The position numbers and the translations under genes were made by a program. From assembly GCA_036271875.1 (NCBI GenBank), contig DATAZU010000004.1, forward strand, positions 1 to 64,000: a DNA stretch of 64,000 bases, read 5' to 3'. Source of the DNA: Galbitalea sp036271875 (GTDB taxonomy: Bacteria > Actinomycetota > Actinomycetes > Actinomycetales > Microbacteriaceae). Of the stretch, positions 1 through 7,764 are shown piece after piece (the first letter of the stretch is position 1; every line of letters starts with the position of its first letter). The notes beneath the pieces were generated by a model that was not told the origin of the DNA, did not search any database, and saw only the letters and a list, made by a program, of their open reading frames with translations.

Positions 1-192
1 CGACAGGATCGCACCAGCTTCGTGATCGCGCACCGGCTGTCCACGATTCGGGATGCCGACCTCATCCTCGTCATGGAGCACGGCTCGATCGTCGAGCAGG
101 GAACTCACGTGCAGCTGCTGGCCGCGAACGGTGCGTACGCGAAGTTGTACGCAGCGCAGTTTGCGGCTCCCGTGGAAGCTGTAAACGAATAA
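1..192 (+). CDS. ABC exporter ATP-binding domain, C-terminal end (partial)
   Basis: The window opens inside this gene and shows only the last 63 residues. The visible part contains the H-loop region of an ABC ATPase (AHRLSTIRDADLILVM, switch His at fragment residue 11), followed by the typical GSIVEQGTH strand and a short tail ending LYAAQF. This arrangement is that of the MsbA/multidrug exporter type, in which membrane and ATPase domains are fused, but the membrane part lies outside the window so the substrate cannot be named. The stop is TAA at 190-192. Confidence 0.85.
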   Translation, partial: RQDRTSFVIAHRLSTIRDADLILVMEHGSIVEQGTHVQLLAANGAYAKLYAAQFAAPVEAVNE

Positions 193-276
193 ACATCGTG
201 CGGTGCCCGGCGGAACGAATTGGAGCAATCCAACAGGGAAGTCGAGCGGGGCAACGCCGCGGTCGACAATTGACCC

Positions 277-780
277 ATGACTGATTCACACGAGCGCACG
301 CTAACGGTGACCTGGGAAGACCCGATGATCGGGGCGGCTCAGGTGAAAGACATGTCGGGACTCGAATACCTGCACGCGATCATCGATGGCCGCATCCCGC
401 CGCCGCCCATCGCCAAGCTCATGGGATTCGACCTCGCTGAGGCGTCGGAGGGCCGCGCATCCTTCACCGTTGTCCCACACGAATCGCAATACAACCCGAT
501 CGGCACGGTGCACGGCGGGTTGGTGTGCACCCTGCTCGACTCCGTCGCCGGATGCGCGGCGCAGACGACGCTGCCCAAGGGAATGGCGTACACCTCGCTC
601 GAGATCAAGGTGAACTACCTGCGTCCGGTGCTGAAGACCTCCGGCAAACTGACCGCCGTCGGCACCGTGACGAAGCCGGGACGCCGTGCGGCGTTCGTCG
701 ATGCGACAGTGACAGATGAGTCGGGAAAACTGGTCGCGACCGCAAGCAGCACCCTGCTCATCTTCCCGATCGGCGAGTAG
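277..780 (+). CDS. PaaI-family hotdog thioesterase
   Basis: A 167-residue protein with a single hotdog fold, expected to hydrolyse acyl-CoA thioesters in the cytoplasm. The family signature is clear: NPIGTVHGG at residues 73-81 leading into the central helix (LLDSVAGCAAQTTL), then the paired strands SLEIKVNYLRP and GRRAAFVDATV. The acyl group cannot be deduced. It begins 84 bp after the ABC exporter gene and no strong ribosome binding site is visible, so the ATG at 277 is chosen because family alignments usually include about 30 residues before the first helix. It ends facing the next gene, with a long palindrome between the two stops. Confidence 0.88.
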   Translation: MTDSHERTLTVTWEDPMIGAAQVKDMSGLEYLHAIIDGRIPPPPIAKLMGFDLAEASEGRASFTVVPHESQYNPIGTVHGGLVCTLLDSVAGCAAQTTLPKGMAYTSLEIKVNYLRPVLKTSGKLTAVGTVTKPGRRAAFVDATVTDESGKLVATASSTLLIFPIGE

Positions 781-788
781 CTGACTCC

Positions 789-854
789 GTTTGCCCCCGC
801 AGCGAACGTTTGCGCCCGTCCGTTCGGGGGCAAACGCGTCTTGCGGGGGCAAAC
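789..854. terminator. Long palindrome between convergent genes
   Basis: Perfect 13-bp inverted arms GTTTGCCCCCGCA (789-801) and TGCGGGGGCAAAC (842-854) enclose a second, nearly perfect inverted repeat (CGTTTGCGCCC at 807-817 against GGGGGCAAACG at 826-836). It lies between the stop of the thioesterase (780) and the stop of the opposing gene (859), so a bidirectional terminator is the simplest reading. There is no T-run, and the nested design looks more like a mobile palindromic unit than an ordinary terminator. Confidence 0.6.
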
Positions 855-858
855 ACGA

Positions 859-1881
859 TCAGGTGCTGATGACATTCGGCAACGGCTCGAAGTCGATATT
901 GAGATTCTCGATCAGGCCGGCCGCTGTCTTGAGCAACGCCTCCAGCTTGGGCAGGTCCGAGTTGAACGTATCGATCTGAATGTTGATTGCTTTCGCTTTC
1001 GCATTCAGCGCGTTTTCTCGATTGAGAAGCGCCTGGCGGGCGACGTTGAACGCTCCCTCGCTGGGGAACCCGCCGATCCTGCTTGCACGTGCATTGAACG
1101 CAACGACATCCGACTTCAGCTTCGCTGCGGCTGCGTTGAATGACGTGCGCTCCACGTCGACCGTTTTCTTCAGGTCCGTCATCGTGGCTGCGAGAGTCGT
1201 GATCTTCTTCTGCAACGCGACGAGATACGCGCGCGAGTGCGCGCTGAGCGTGGTCACCGTATCGCGCTTGGCGAGGTACTGCGCGTAGTTGGTCTCGAGC
1301 ACTTTGCTGAGGCTCGGGACCTCGCTGCCAACGATGGCATAGAGCTCGGCGTCCGCATCCTTCGGATCATCCTTGCGGATTTCCTTCATCCGGCCGGCCA
1401 AGTCGATGGTCGTGTCGTCGTTGGTCGATTCGACGAGATGAAGCGGGCCGACCAGGGCCTTCTGCTGCGCTGCCGACATGCGATCCCAGGCCGCTCGGAG
1501 CATCTCGTGCGCTGCCATCATCTCCTCGGTACCGTCGAGGCGAGCATCCGTCTCGTGGTACAGGTAGATGCGCTTTGTCGACTCGATGTAGCAGCCGAGG
1601 ATGCTCGTGTCGGTGGTAACAGCGCTGCAGGTCTGGTTGAACTCGCGTTTCGACTCGACCTTGGGATGTGCGGACAGGTAGAGGAACTTACCCTCCGCCG
1701 TCATGTCGTCGCGGCTGACTTGCTCCTTGACGGCCGCGGTCGGGGTGAAGGCCCAGACTCGAGCCTGGTCCACGATCCGCTGCGGATTGAATACGAGATA
1801 TCCGATAGCGCCGTAATACGCGATGGCAACAACGAGGCCTACGCTCAGTGCGACGATGGCGCCGCGATATTTGGGTTTCAC
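859..1881 (-). CDS. Membrane-anchored protein with degenerate HExxH-like motif
   Basis: A 340-residue protein I do not recognise by name. Residues 7-30 form one membrane segment, so the rest is probably extracellular. The middle contains EEMMAAHEMLRAAWDR (residues 119-134), which looks like a zincin metalloprotease helix (HExxH), but the second His is Arg129, so zinc binding in the usual way is doubtful. Cys85 and Cys97 could form a disulfide. From about residue 215 to 330 the sequence is Ala/Lys/Leu-rich with heptad character, suggesting a long coiled coil. The GTG start at 1881 has a GAGGGGA ribosome binding site. Function unknown; a cell-surface scaffold or pseudo-protease is possible. Confidence 0.7.
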   Translation of the reverse strand: MKPKYRGAIVALSVGLVVAIAYYGAIGYLVFNPQRIVDQARVWAFTPTAAVKEQVSRDDMTAEGKFLYLSAHPKVESKREFNQTCSAVTTDTSILGCYIESTKRIYLYHETDARLDGTEEMMAAHEMLRAAWDRMSAAQQKALVGPLHLVESTNDDTTIDLAGRMKEIRKDDPKDADAELYAIVGSEVPSLSKVLETNYAQYLAKRDTVTTLSAHSRAYLVALQKKITTLAATMTDLKKTVDVERTSFNAAAAKLKSDVVAFNARASRIGGFPSEGAFNVARQALLNRENALNAKAKAINIQIDTFNSDLPKLEALLKTAAGLIENLNIDFEPLPNVIST

Positions 1882-1920
1882 TCGTAATTCCCCTCGCCGG
1901 TCGAAATGCTAGCAGCACGC

Positions 1921-1956
1921 GAAAGGCCCCGTCGGCACAGCCGGACGGGGCCTTTC
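1921..1956 (-). terminator. Terminator-like hairpin downstream of yceI
   Basis: Perfect 13-bp arms GAAAGGCCCCGTC (1921-1933) and GACGGGGCCTTTC (1944-1956) with a 10-nt loop, 15 bp after the YceI stop on the minus strand. The stem is very GC-rich and ends with TTTC rather than a long T-run. Confidence 0.7.
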
Positions 1957-1970
1957 AGCGGAGGCGGAAA

Positions 1971-2531
1971 CTACTTCTGCAGTACGACCTGCAGTTCGAG
2001 AGTGATCGTCACGTCGTCGCCGAGCGTGAATCCACCGGCCTCGAGGGCAGCGTTCCAGCTGACGCCGAAGTCCTGGCGGTTGATCTTCGTCGACGCGGTC
2101 GCTCCGGCGCGGACATTACCGTAAGGGTCGTCGATTACGCCGCCCAGTTCACCCTTGAGGGTGACGGGGAGAGTGACGCCACGCAGGGTGAGGTCGCCGG
2201 TGATCGTGAAGTCCTCGCCGTCGATCTGGATGTTCTCGCCGGTCGCTTTGAAGAGGATGTGCGGGTGCTCCTCAACCAGGAAGAAGTCGCTCGAGCGCAG
2301 GTGGTTATCGCGGGCTTCCTGGCCGGTGTTCACGGATGACACGTCGATGGATGCCTCGATGGTCGAGTCCTTGGGATCCTCGGCCGTCACAATGGTGACA
2401 TCGAAGTTTTCGAACTTGCCGCGCACCTTGCTGATGGCGAGGTGGCGAACCTGGAACGAGATCTCGGAGTGAACCGGCTCGAGTTTCCAGGTGCCGACGA
2501 GGTACTTGGGATGAAGTGCAGTTGTTGTCAT
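1971..2531 (-). CDS. YceI-family lipid-binding-fold protein
   Basis: A 186-residue protein of the YceI family, a lipocalin-like beta barrel that binds isoprenoid-type lipids in characterised members. The diagnostic N-terminus (GTWKLEPVHSEISFQVRHLAISKVRGKF) and the later motifs (SSDFFLVEEHPHILFKAT and GDLTLRGVTLPVTLKGE) are all present. There is no signal peptide, as is usual for actinobacterial members, so it is probably cytoplasmic. It is a single gene with its own downstream hairpin. The physiological ligand is unknown; stress-related roles are often proposed for the family. Confidence 0.92.
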   Translation of the reverse strand: MTTTALHPKYLVGTWKLEPVHSEISFQVRHLAISKVRGKFENFDVTIVTAEDPKDSTIEASIDVSSVNTGQEARDNHLRSSDFFLVEEHPHILFKATGENIQIDGEDFTITGDLTLRGVTLPVTLKGELGGVIDDPYGNVRAGATASTKINRQDFGVSWNAALEAGGFTLGDDVTITLELQVVLQK

Positions 2532-2572
2532 GTCACCAACAACTCGTGCTGTGGCGGATCTATTCCCGCTCC

Positions 2573-2596
2573 GGTCTGTGAGCTTGCCGAAGGGCG
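2573..2596. repeat. Degenerate GGTC-TGAG-CGAAGGG intergenic motif
   Basis: This short stretch (GGTCTGTGAGCTTGCCGAAG, then GGCG) closely matches the one at 33217-33240. Motifs of this type (CCCTTCGACAAGCTCAGGG on the other strand) are, from general knowledge, scattered between genes in many bacteria. It lies in the gap between yceI and the amine oxidase. Confidence 0.45.
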
Positions 2597-2606
2597 GCGA
2601 GCGAAC

Positions 2607-3932
2607 TCAGTGGCCGACCAGGGGGCCCATCAACTTGGCGGCGAGGGATGCGCGGTGAGTGACGCGCTCCTCGACATCGGCGGTCTCCATCGCGGCCATC
2701 CCGAGATTGGCGCCGACGAAACGAAGCGGCTCGACCTCCCAATCGGGTGAACGATGACCGACCCACGGCAGTGCGGTGAGCTCGGTTTCGGCGCCCCGGA
2801 TCAGATCGGCGAGCGTTCGTCCGGCGATGTTGGTGGTGCTGAGGCCGTCGCCAACGTAGCCGCCGGCCGTCGCGATCCGGGATCCGGCATCGAACGAGAC
2901 GCCGGCGTGCCAGTCGCGCGGGACCCCGAGCGGGCCGCCCCAGGAATGCGTCACCGCTGCTCCGGCGGCCTCGGGGAAAAGGGCATCGAGGCCGCGTTTA
3001 AGGTGCCCGAACACGCGAGCATCGCGATCGTAGCGCGGGCGGATGGTGCTGCCCCAGTGATACCTAGCACCTCGACCGCCGAACGCGAATCGGTTATCCG
3101 CGGTTCGCTGCCCGTAGATGAGCAGATGGCGGAAGTCGGTGAACGTCTGCCCGTGCTCGATGCCGATCGTGTCCCAGGTCGCGTCATCCAGTGGCTCCGT
3201 GGCGATCATCAGCGAGTACAGGGGGAGCACGCGGCGATGAGTCTGTGGCAGCGTCGCGCCGTAGCCCTCGAGCGCGATGACGACGGTTGCGGCCGTTGCG
3301 GTGCCGCGAGTTGTTCGAACCGCGCCGGATGTCCAGCCGGTGACCTCGGTCTGCTCGTAGATCGCGCCGCCGAGTTTCTCGACGACGCGAGCAATCCCGC
3401 GAACAAGCTTCGCGGGATGCACTCGAGCACAGTTCGGGTCGAACACGGAAGTCTCGCGTCGTTGCAGCGGATCGACGCCGTAGTGTGCGGCCTCCGCGAC
3501 CTCGGCATCCGCCGCACGAGCCTGTACGGGATCCCGGGCGAACGCGATCGTGCCACCCTTCACGAAGTCGCAGTCGATGTTTTCGAGCGTGGTGACTCTC
3601 GCGACCTCATCCACTGTCGCGATCATCGCTCGCCGCATCGCCAGAGCAGCCTCGAGGCCGTGTTGCTTCTCGAGTGATGCGGTAGACCGAGGGAACAGGG
3701 CGCTGCACCATCCGCCATTGCGTCCGGATGCCCCGAATCCAGCGATCTCCTTTTCGAGCACCACGACCCGCAGCTTGGGGTCGGCCTTCAGGAGGTAGTA
3801 CGCCGTCCAAAGGCCGGTCAGGCCGCCGCCCACGATGGCAACGTCGGCCGAGACGTCTCCGGGTAGCGGCGCACGGGGCGTCAGATCGTCCGGCACGGTC
3901 TCGTGCCAGAAGCTCAAACTGCGGTAGTCCAT
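2607..3932 (-). CDS. FAD-dependent amine oxidoreductase (PuuB-like)
   Basis: A 441-residue DAO-family flavoenzyme. The Rossmann FAD motif is at residues 31-40 (VAIVGGGLTG), followed by the FAD-binding segment GASGRNGGWC, which is typical of gamma-glutamylputrescine oxidase-like proteins. It should oxidise an amine to an aldehyde with release of ammonia and hydrogen peroxide. Its neighbours (class III aminotransferase, Lrp regulator, aminobutyraldehyde dehydrogenase) place it in putrescine or other polyamine breakdown. A longer reading frame starts at 3998, but those extra residues are encoded by the 62-bp palindrome; homology begins at MDYRSLSFW, so the ATG at 3932 is preferred. No strong ribosome binding site precedes it because the palindrome abuts the start. 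Confidence 0.85.
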   Translation of the reverse strand: MDYRSLSFWHETVPDDLTPRAPLPGDVSADVAIVGGGLTGLWTAYYLLKADPKLRVVVLEKEIAGFGASGRNGGWCSALFPRSTASLEKQHGLEAALAMRRAMIATVDEVARVTTLENIDCDFVKGGTIAFARDPVQARAADAEVAEAAHYGVDPLQRRETSVFDPNCARVHPAKLVRGIARVVEKLGGAIYEQTEVTGWTSGAVRTTRGTATAATVVIALEGYGATLPQTHRRVLPLYSLMIATEPLDDATWDTIGIEHGQTFTDFRHLLIYGQRTADNRFAFGGRGARYHWGSTIRPRYDRDARVFGHLKRGLDALFPEAAGAAVTHSWGGPLGVPRDWHAGVSFDAGSRIATAGGYVGDGLSTTNIAGRTLADLIRGAETELTALPWVGHRSPDWEVEPLRFVGANLGMAAMETADVEERVTHRASLAAKLMGPLVGH

Positions 3933-3933
3933 T

Positions 3934-3995
3934 CGCGAGTTGCCCACAAACGTCGATTTAGAGCGCGCTAATACCGCAGAAGTGGGCAACTCGCG
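3934..3995. repeat. 62-bp palindromic element, copy 1
   Basis: Arms CGCGAGTTGCCCAC (3934-3947) and GTGGGCAACTCGCG (3982-3995), 14 bp perfect, with a 34-bp centre whose right half (GCGCTAATACCGCAGAA) is shared with two other copies at 29125 and 30153. It sits between two genes transcribed in the same direction, directly upstream of the amine oxidase start, so it is not simply a terminator between convergent genes. Confidence 0.85.
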
Positions 3996-4001
3996 CAAAT
4001 G

Positions 4002-5408
4002 TTAGAGACGAGTCCAGGCTTCCGTGAGAACTCCACGCAGGATGCCTTCGATCTCGTCGAACTCGGCCGGGCCGATGGTCAGCGGGGGCGCGAGCTGGAT
4101 GACGGGGTCGCCCCGGTCATCGGCGCGGCAGTAGAGCCCGGCATCGAAGAGTGCCTTCGAGAGGAAGCCCCGAAGCAGTCGCTCCGACTCATCGTCGTTG
4201 AACGTCTCTTTGGTCGTCTTGTCCTTGACCAGTTCGATCCCGAAGAAGTATCCGTCGCCCCGAACGTCGCCGACGATCGGCAGGTCGTTCAGTCGCTCGA
4301 GCGCTGCCCGGAACAGCGGGGAGTTCTTCTGCACGTTCTCGTTGAGCTTCTCCTCCTCGAAAATGTCGAGGTTCGCGAGCGCAACAGCCGACGAGACCGG
4401 ATGTCCCGCGAAGGTGTACCCGTGGTAGAACGACGTCGACCCGTGCTTGAACGGCTCGTAGATGCGGTCGCTGATGATCGTCGCGCCGATGGGGGAGTAG
4501 CCGCTTGTCATACCCTTCGCGCAGGTAATCATGTCGGGCTGGAACCCGTATGTGGTCGAGGCGAAGAAGTTTCCGATGCGACCGAAGCCCGTGATGACCT
4601 CGTCCGCGACGAGCAGCACGTCGTACTGGTCGCAGATTTCACGCACGCGCTTGAAGTATCCGGGAGGCGGCGGGAAGCATCCGCCACTGTTCTGCACCGG
4701 CTCAAGGAAGATCGCCGCAACGGTCTCGGGACCCTCGAACTGGATCATCTCTTCGATCCGGTTCGCCGCCCACTGTCCGAACTGCTCAGGTGTTCCCGAA
4801 AAGCCCATGTCATCCGCGCGGTAGTAGTTGGTGTTCGGGACGCGGAACCCGCCGGGGGTTACCGGCTCGAACATCTCCTTCATCGCGGGGATGCCCGTGA
4901 TGGCCAGGGCGCCCTGCGGAGTGCCGTGATAGGCGACGGCGCGCGAGATGACCTTGTGCTTGGTCGGGCGGCCCTGCAGCTTCCAGTAGTACTTGGCGAG
5001 CTTGAATGCCGTCTCGACTGCCTCGCCGCCGCCGGTGGAGAAGAAAACCCGGTTGAGATCGCCGGGAGCGTATGACGCCAGGCGATCGGCCAGCTCGATG
5101 GCGTTCGGATGCGCGTACGACCAGATGGGGAAGAACGCGAGCTCCTCGGCCTGCCGCGCTGCGACCTCGGCGAGGCGCTTGCGGCCGTGACCGGCGTTGA
5201 CAACGAAGAGGCCGGACAGGCCGTCAAAGTAGCGCTTGCCCTTCGAATCCCAGATGTGGTGTCCCTCGCCGCGAACGATGATCGGGACGCCGGACTCTTC
5301 CATCACGGACTGCCGTGAGAAGTGCATCCAGAGGTGGTCCTTGGCCTTCTGCTGCAGGTCCTTGTCATCGAACTTCGTCGTCGGTACGGCTTGCTCTGTC
5401 GTTGTCAT
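4002..5408 (-). CDS. Class III aminotransferase (putrescine/diamine type)
   Basis: A 468-residue pyridoxal-phosphate enzyme of the omega-amino acid:pyruvate aminotransferase group. The cofactor Lys is K298 in DMITCAKGMTSGYSPIG and the cofactor-binding Asp is D269 in LLVADEVITGFGR; the GGGEAVETAFKLAKYY phosphate-binding region is also present. In this setting the likely reaction is transfer of an amino group from putrescine or a related diamine to pyruvate, giving 4-aminobutyraldehyde. It probably forms an operon with the amine oxidase downstream, interrupted by the palindrome. The Lrp-type regulator gene lies 11 bp upstream on the same strand. Confidence 0.88.
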   Translation of the reverse strand: MTTTEQAVPTTKFDDKDLQQKAKDHLWMHFSRQSVMEESGVPIIVRGEGHHIWDSKGKRYFDGLSGLFVVNAGHGRKRLAEVAARQAEELAFFPIWSYAHPNAIELADRLASYAPGDLNRVFFSTGGGEAVETAFKLAKYYWKLQGRPTKHKVISRAVAYHGTPQGALAITGIPAMKEMFEPVTPGGFRVPNTNYYRADDMGFSGTPEQFGQWAANRIEEMIQFEGPETVAAIFLEPVQNSGGCFPPPPGYFKRVREICDQYDVLLVADEVITGFGRIGNFFASTTYGFQPDMITCAKGMTSGYSPIGATIISDRIYEPFKHGSTSFYHGYTFAGHPVSSAVALANLDIFEEEKLNENVQKNSPLFRAALERLNDLPIVGDVRGDGYFFGIELVKDKTTKETFNDDESERLLRGFLSKALFDAGLYCRADDRGDPVIQLAPPLTIGPAEFDEIEGILRGVLTEAWTRL

Positions 5409-5419
5409 TCTTCTTTTCC

Positions 5420-5902
5420 TTACCGTGTGCCCCAGTTGTAGAACTGCTTTTGCAGCTTGAGGTACACGAACGTTTCGGTGGATTGCACGCCGGGGATCGC
5501 ACGAATCTGTTTGTTGAGCAACTCGATCAGGTCGTCGTCGTTCTCGCAGACGATCTCCGCGAGGATGTCGAAGCTTCCGGCGGTGAGAACGACGTAGTCG
5601 ACCGCATCCAGCTTGCCGAGCGCATCCGCGACCACGGTCGTGTCCCCGGAGACCCGCAGCCCGATCATGGCCTGGCGGTAGAAACCGAGCTGCATCGGGT
5701 CAGTGACGGCGACCACCTGCATGACGCCGGAATCGGTCAGTTTCTGCACACGCTGGCGTACCGCGGCCTCGCTGAGGCCAACCGCTTTGCCGATTTCGGC
5801 GTACGAGCGACGGCCGTCGCTCTGTAGCTGCTCGATGATGGCTTTCGACACATCGTCGAGCTGCGTCGGCTTGCCTGCTCCCGTTCGACTCTGAGGGCTC
5901 AT
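5420..5902 (-). CDS. Lrp/AsnC-family transcriptional regulator
   Basis: A 160-residue regulator with an N-terminal helix-turn-helix (about residues 15-60: DVSKAIIEQLQSDGRRSYAEIG, recognition helix SEAAVRQRVQKL) and a C-terminal RAM ligand-binding domain (about 70-150, containing the GSFDILAEIVCENDDDL segment). It is transcribed away from the aldehyde dehydrogenase gene and towards the aminotransferase, so it probably controls both sides from the 123-bp shared upstream region, with an amine or amino acid as effector. Effector identity is inferred from neighbours only. Confidence 0.9.
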   Translation of the reverse strand: MSPQSRTGAGKPTQLDDVSKAIIEQLQSDGRRSYAEIGKAVGLSEAAVRQRVQKLTDSGVMQVVAVTDPMQLGFYRQAMIGLRVSGDTTVVADALGKLDAVDYVVLTAGSFDILAEIVCENDDDLIELLNKQIRAIPGVQSTETFVYLKLQKQFYNWGTR

Positions 5903-5967
5903 GATTCGATTCTGTCAGCGCGCGTGCCGCTCTACAAGCGAATCCGCATCATTGTCAGGTTTAAACG

Positions 5968-5979
5968 GCGGAAATCCGC
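5968..5979. promoter_or_regulatory. Candidate operator between lrp and aldehyde dehydrogenase
   Basis: GCGGAAATCCGC, two 5-bp inverted halves (GCGGA/TCCGC) around AA, in the divergent promoter region. A related GCGAATCCGC lies 20-30 bp upstream. Lrp-type regulators often bind such spaced palindromes; no footprint evidence is available. Confidence 0.4.
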
Positions 5980-6025
5980 AGCCTGCGGGCTAGAGGCCGC
6001 AAAATGATCTCAGTAGTGTGGAGTT

Positions 6026-7462
6026 ATGAGTACAGCCCCCATTCGAAACTTCATCAACGGCGAGTATGTTTCGGCAACGGCAGACGGGTCCTTCGACCTG
6101 ATCGATCCGGCGACCGAGGCAAGCTACGGTTCGTCGCCCATTTCATCCAAGAAGGATGTCGACACGGCCTTTCGCGCCGCCGCCGACGCCTTCGAGACCT
6201 GGGGCGAAAGCATCCCGGCCGAACGACAGCTCGCGCTCTTCCGAATCGCGGACGCCATGGAGGCGCGCGCCGAGGAATTTGCGGACCTCGAATCCAAGGA
6301 CACCGGCAAGCCGCGCGCCAGTCTCGTCGACGACGAGATCCTTCTTTCGGTCGACCAGATCCGCTTCTTTGCTGGCGCTGCTCGCAACCTGGAGGGTAAG
6401 TCGGCGGGCGAGTACATGAAGGATCACACGTCCATGGTCCGCCGAGAGCCGATCGGCGTCGTCGGCCAGGTCACTCCGTGGAACTATCCGCTCAATATGG
6501 CGGTATGGAAATTTGCGCCCGCCATCGCCGCCGGAAACACGACGGTGCTGAAGCCGAGCGACACGACGCCGTCGTCGACGCTGCTGCTCGCGGAGATTTG
6601 TGCGGAATTTCTGCCGAAGGGCGTCGTCAACGTCATCACCGGCGACCGCACCACCGGCGCCGCGATGATCGAACACAGAATTCCGCAGATGGTCTCGATC
6701 ACTGGGTCGGTGCGCGCCGGCATGGAGGTCGCGAAGGCGGCATCCACAGACCTCAAGAGGGTTCACCTCGAACTCGGAGGCAAGGCGCCCGTGATTGTCT
6801 TTGACGACGCCGACATTGAGGCTGCGGTTGCCGGTATCGGTACGGCAGGGTATTTCAACGCCGGGCAGGACTGCACGGCCGCGACCCGCGTGCTCGTGCA
6901 CGCGAACGTGCACGACGAGTTCGTCGCCGAGATGGTGAAGTGGGCGAAGGCGAACGCGAAGACCGGGATGCCGGATCGCGACGACATCCTGTTCGGCCCG
7001 GTCAATAACGCGAACCAGCTCGAGCGGGTCAGCGGGATCATCGAAGCGCTTCCATCGAACGCGAAGGTCGAGCTGGGCGGTCACCGTCAGGGCACGAGCG
7101 GCTACTTCTACGAGGCCACGGTTGTCTCGGGCCTCAAGCAGACGGATGATGCCATCCAGAACGAAATCTTCGGGCCGGTCATCACCGTGCAGAAGTTCAC
7201 CGACGAGAAGCAGGCGCTGGAGTGGGCGAACGGCGTGCAGTACGGCCTCTCATCAAGCGTCTGGACCAGGGATCACGGCCGCGCGATGCGTTTCGCCAAG
7301 CGCCTCGACTTCGGATGCGTGTGGATCAACACCCACATCCCGCTCGTCGCCGAGATGCCCCACGGTGGTTTCAAGCACTCGGGCTACGGCAAGGACCTCT
7401 CCGGTTACGGCTTCGACGACTACACGCGAATCAAACACGTGATGTCGTACATCGGCGAGTAG
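6026..7462 (+). CDS. Gamma-aminobutyraldehyde dehydrogenase
   Basis: A 478-residue NAD(P)-dependent aldehyde dehydrogenase. The general base is E249 in HLELGGKAP and the nucleophile is C283 in FNAGQDCTAATR; GQDCTAATR is characteristic of the PatD/4-aminobutyraldehyde group. It would oxidise 4-aminobutyraldehyde, produced by the neighbouring aminotransferase or amine oxidase, to GABA. GABA would then pass to the GabT encoded at 30222-31571. Gene length is normal. It is transcribed divergently from the Lrp regulator, which may control it. Confidence 0.9.
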   Translation: MSTAPIRNFINGEYVSATADGSFDLIDPATEASYGSSPISSKKDVDTAFRAAADAFETWGESIPAERQLALFRIADAMEARAEEFADLESKDTGKPRASLVDDEILLSVDQIRFFAGAARNLEGKSAGEYMKDHTSMVRREPIGVVGQVTPWNYPLNMAVWKFAPAIAAGNTTVLKPSDTTPSSTLLLAEICAEFLPKGVVNVITGDRTTGAAMIEHRIPQMVSITGSVRAGMEVAKAASTDLKRVHLELGGKAPVIVFDDADIEAAVAGIGTAGYFNAGQDCTAATRVLVHANVHDEFVAEMVKWAKANAKTGMPDRDDILFGPVNNANQLERVSGIIEALPSNAKVELGGHRQGTSGYFYEATVVSGLKQTDDAIQNEIFGPVITVQKFTDEKQALEWANGVQYGLSSSVWTRDHGRAMRFAKRLDFGCVWINTHIPLVAEMPHGGFKHSGYGKDLSGYGFDDYTRIKHVMSYIGE

Positions 7463-7464
7463 CA

Positions 7465-7516
7465 CCGATGGCGACATCACGAAACGAGCGCCGATGGGCG
7501 ACATCACGAAACGAGC
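7465..7516 (+). repeat. Direct repeat pair that mirrors the end of the upstream gene
   Basis: Two near-identical 25-26 bp units lie side by side (7465-7489 and 7491-7516, sharing CGACATCACGAAACGAGC). The CGACATCAC core of each is the exact reverse complement of GTGATGTCG at 7439-7447, inside the last codons of the aldehyde dehydrogenase. Either copy can therefore form a hairpin with the 3' end of the gene, which could act as a terminator or a 3' protective structure. Confidence 0.6.
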
Positions 7517-7751
7517 ACAGCACGAGCGTCTTTTCGTCGGCTGGGTGGCCCTCCTCTTTCTCAGGAGCCTCGGTCGATAACTCAGGAGTTGGTGTGACCA
7601 ATGTGTACTACTGGCAACCTCTGTGATCGGTTTGGAGCGGCCGAGTAACACACCCTCCTGAATTAGGTGGGCAATGCCCGAGTTTGTTGGCCACGCGCCC
7701 TCGATGAAGCCCGCGCCGCTAACAAACCACCGCGCAGGTGAGGATTCGGCG

Positions 7752-7757
7752 GATAAT
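7752..7757 (+). promoter_or_regulatory. Candidate -10 box for a leaderless transcript
   Basis: GATAAT ends 7 nt before the GTG at 7765, so transcription would begin at or next to that codon, the pattern of leaderless actinobacterial genes. There is no clear -35 box (ACCGCG at the expected place). Confidence 0.4.
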
Positions 7758-7764
7758 CGACAGA

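Larger units (their letters stand above)
7463..7764. other. 302-bp intergenic region before the FHA gene
   Basis: No credible gene. It holds the direct repeat pair at its left end, a bulged long-range inverted repeat (TCAGGAG...GGTGTG near 7580 against CACACCCTCCTGA near 7650), the pair GTTTGTT (7682-7688) / AACAAAC (7721-7727), and a promoter-like GATAAT at 7752-7757. It is probably the control region of the long surface and signalling operon that follows. Confidence 0.5.

Noticed and set aside
3933..3998. Upstream start for the amine oxidase at 3998
   Set aside because: The additional 22 residues are coded by the 62-bp palindrome and precede the conserved N-terminus of the family.
3999..5075. 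358-codon plus-strand open frame opposite the aminotransferase
   Set aside because: Antisense shadow of a gene with clear catalytic motifs; no ribosome binding site and a composition typical of reverse reading.
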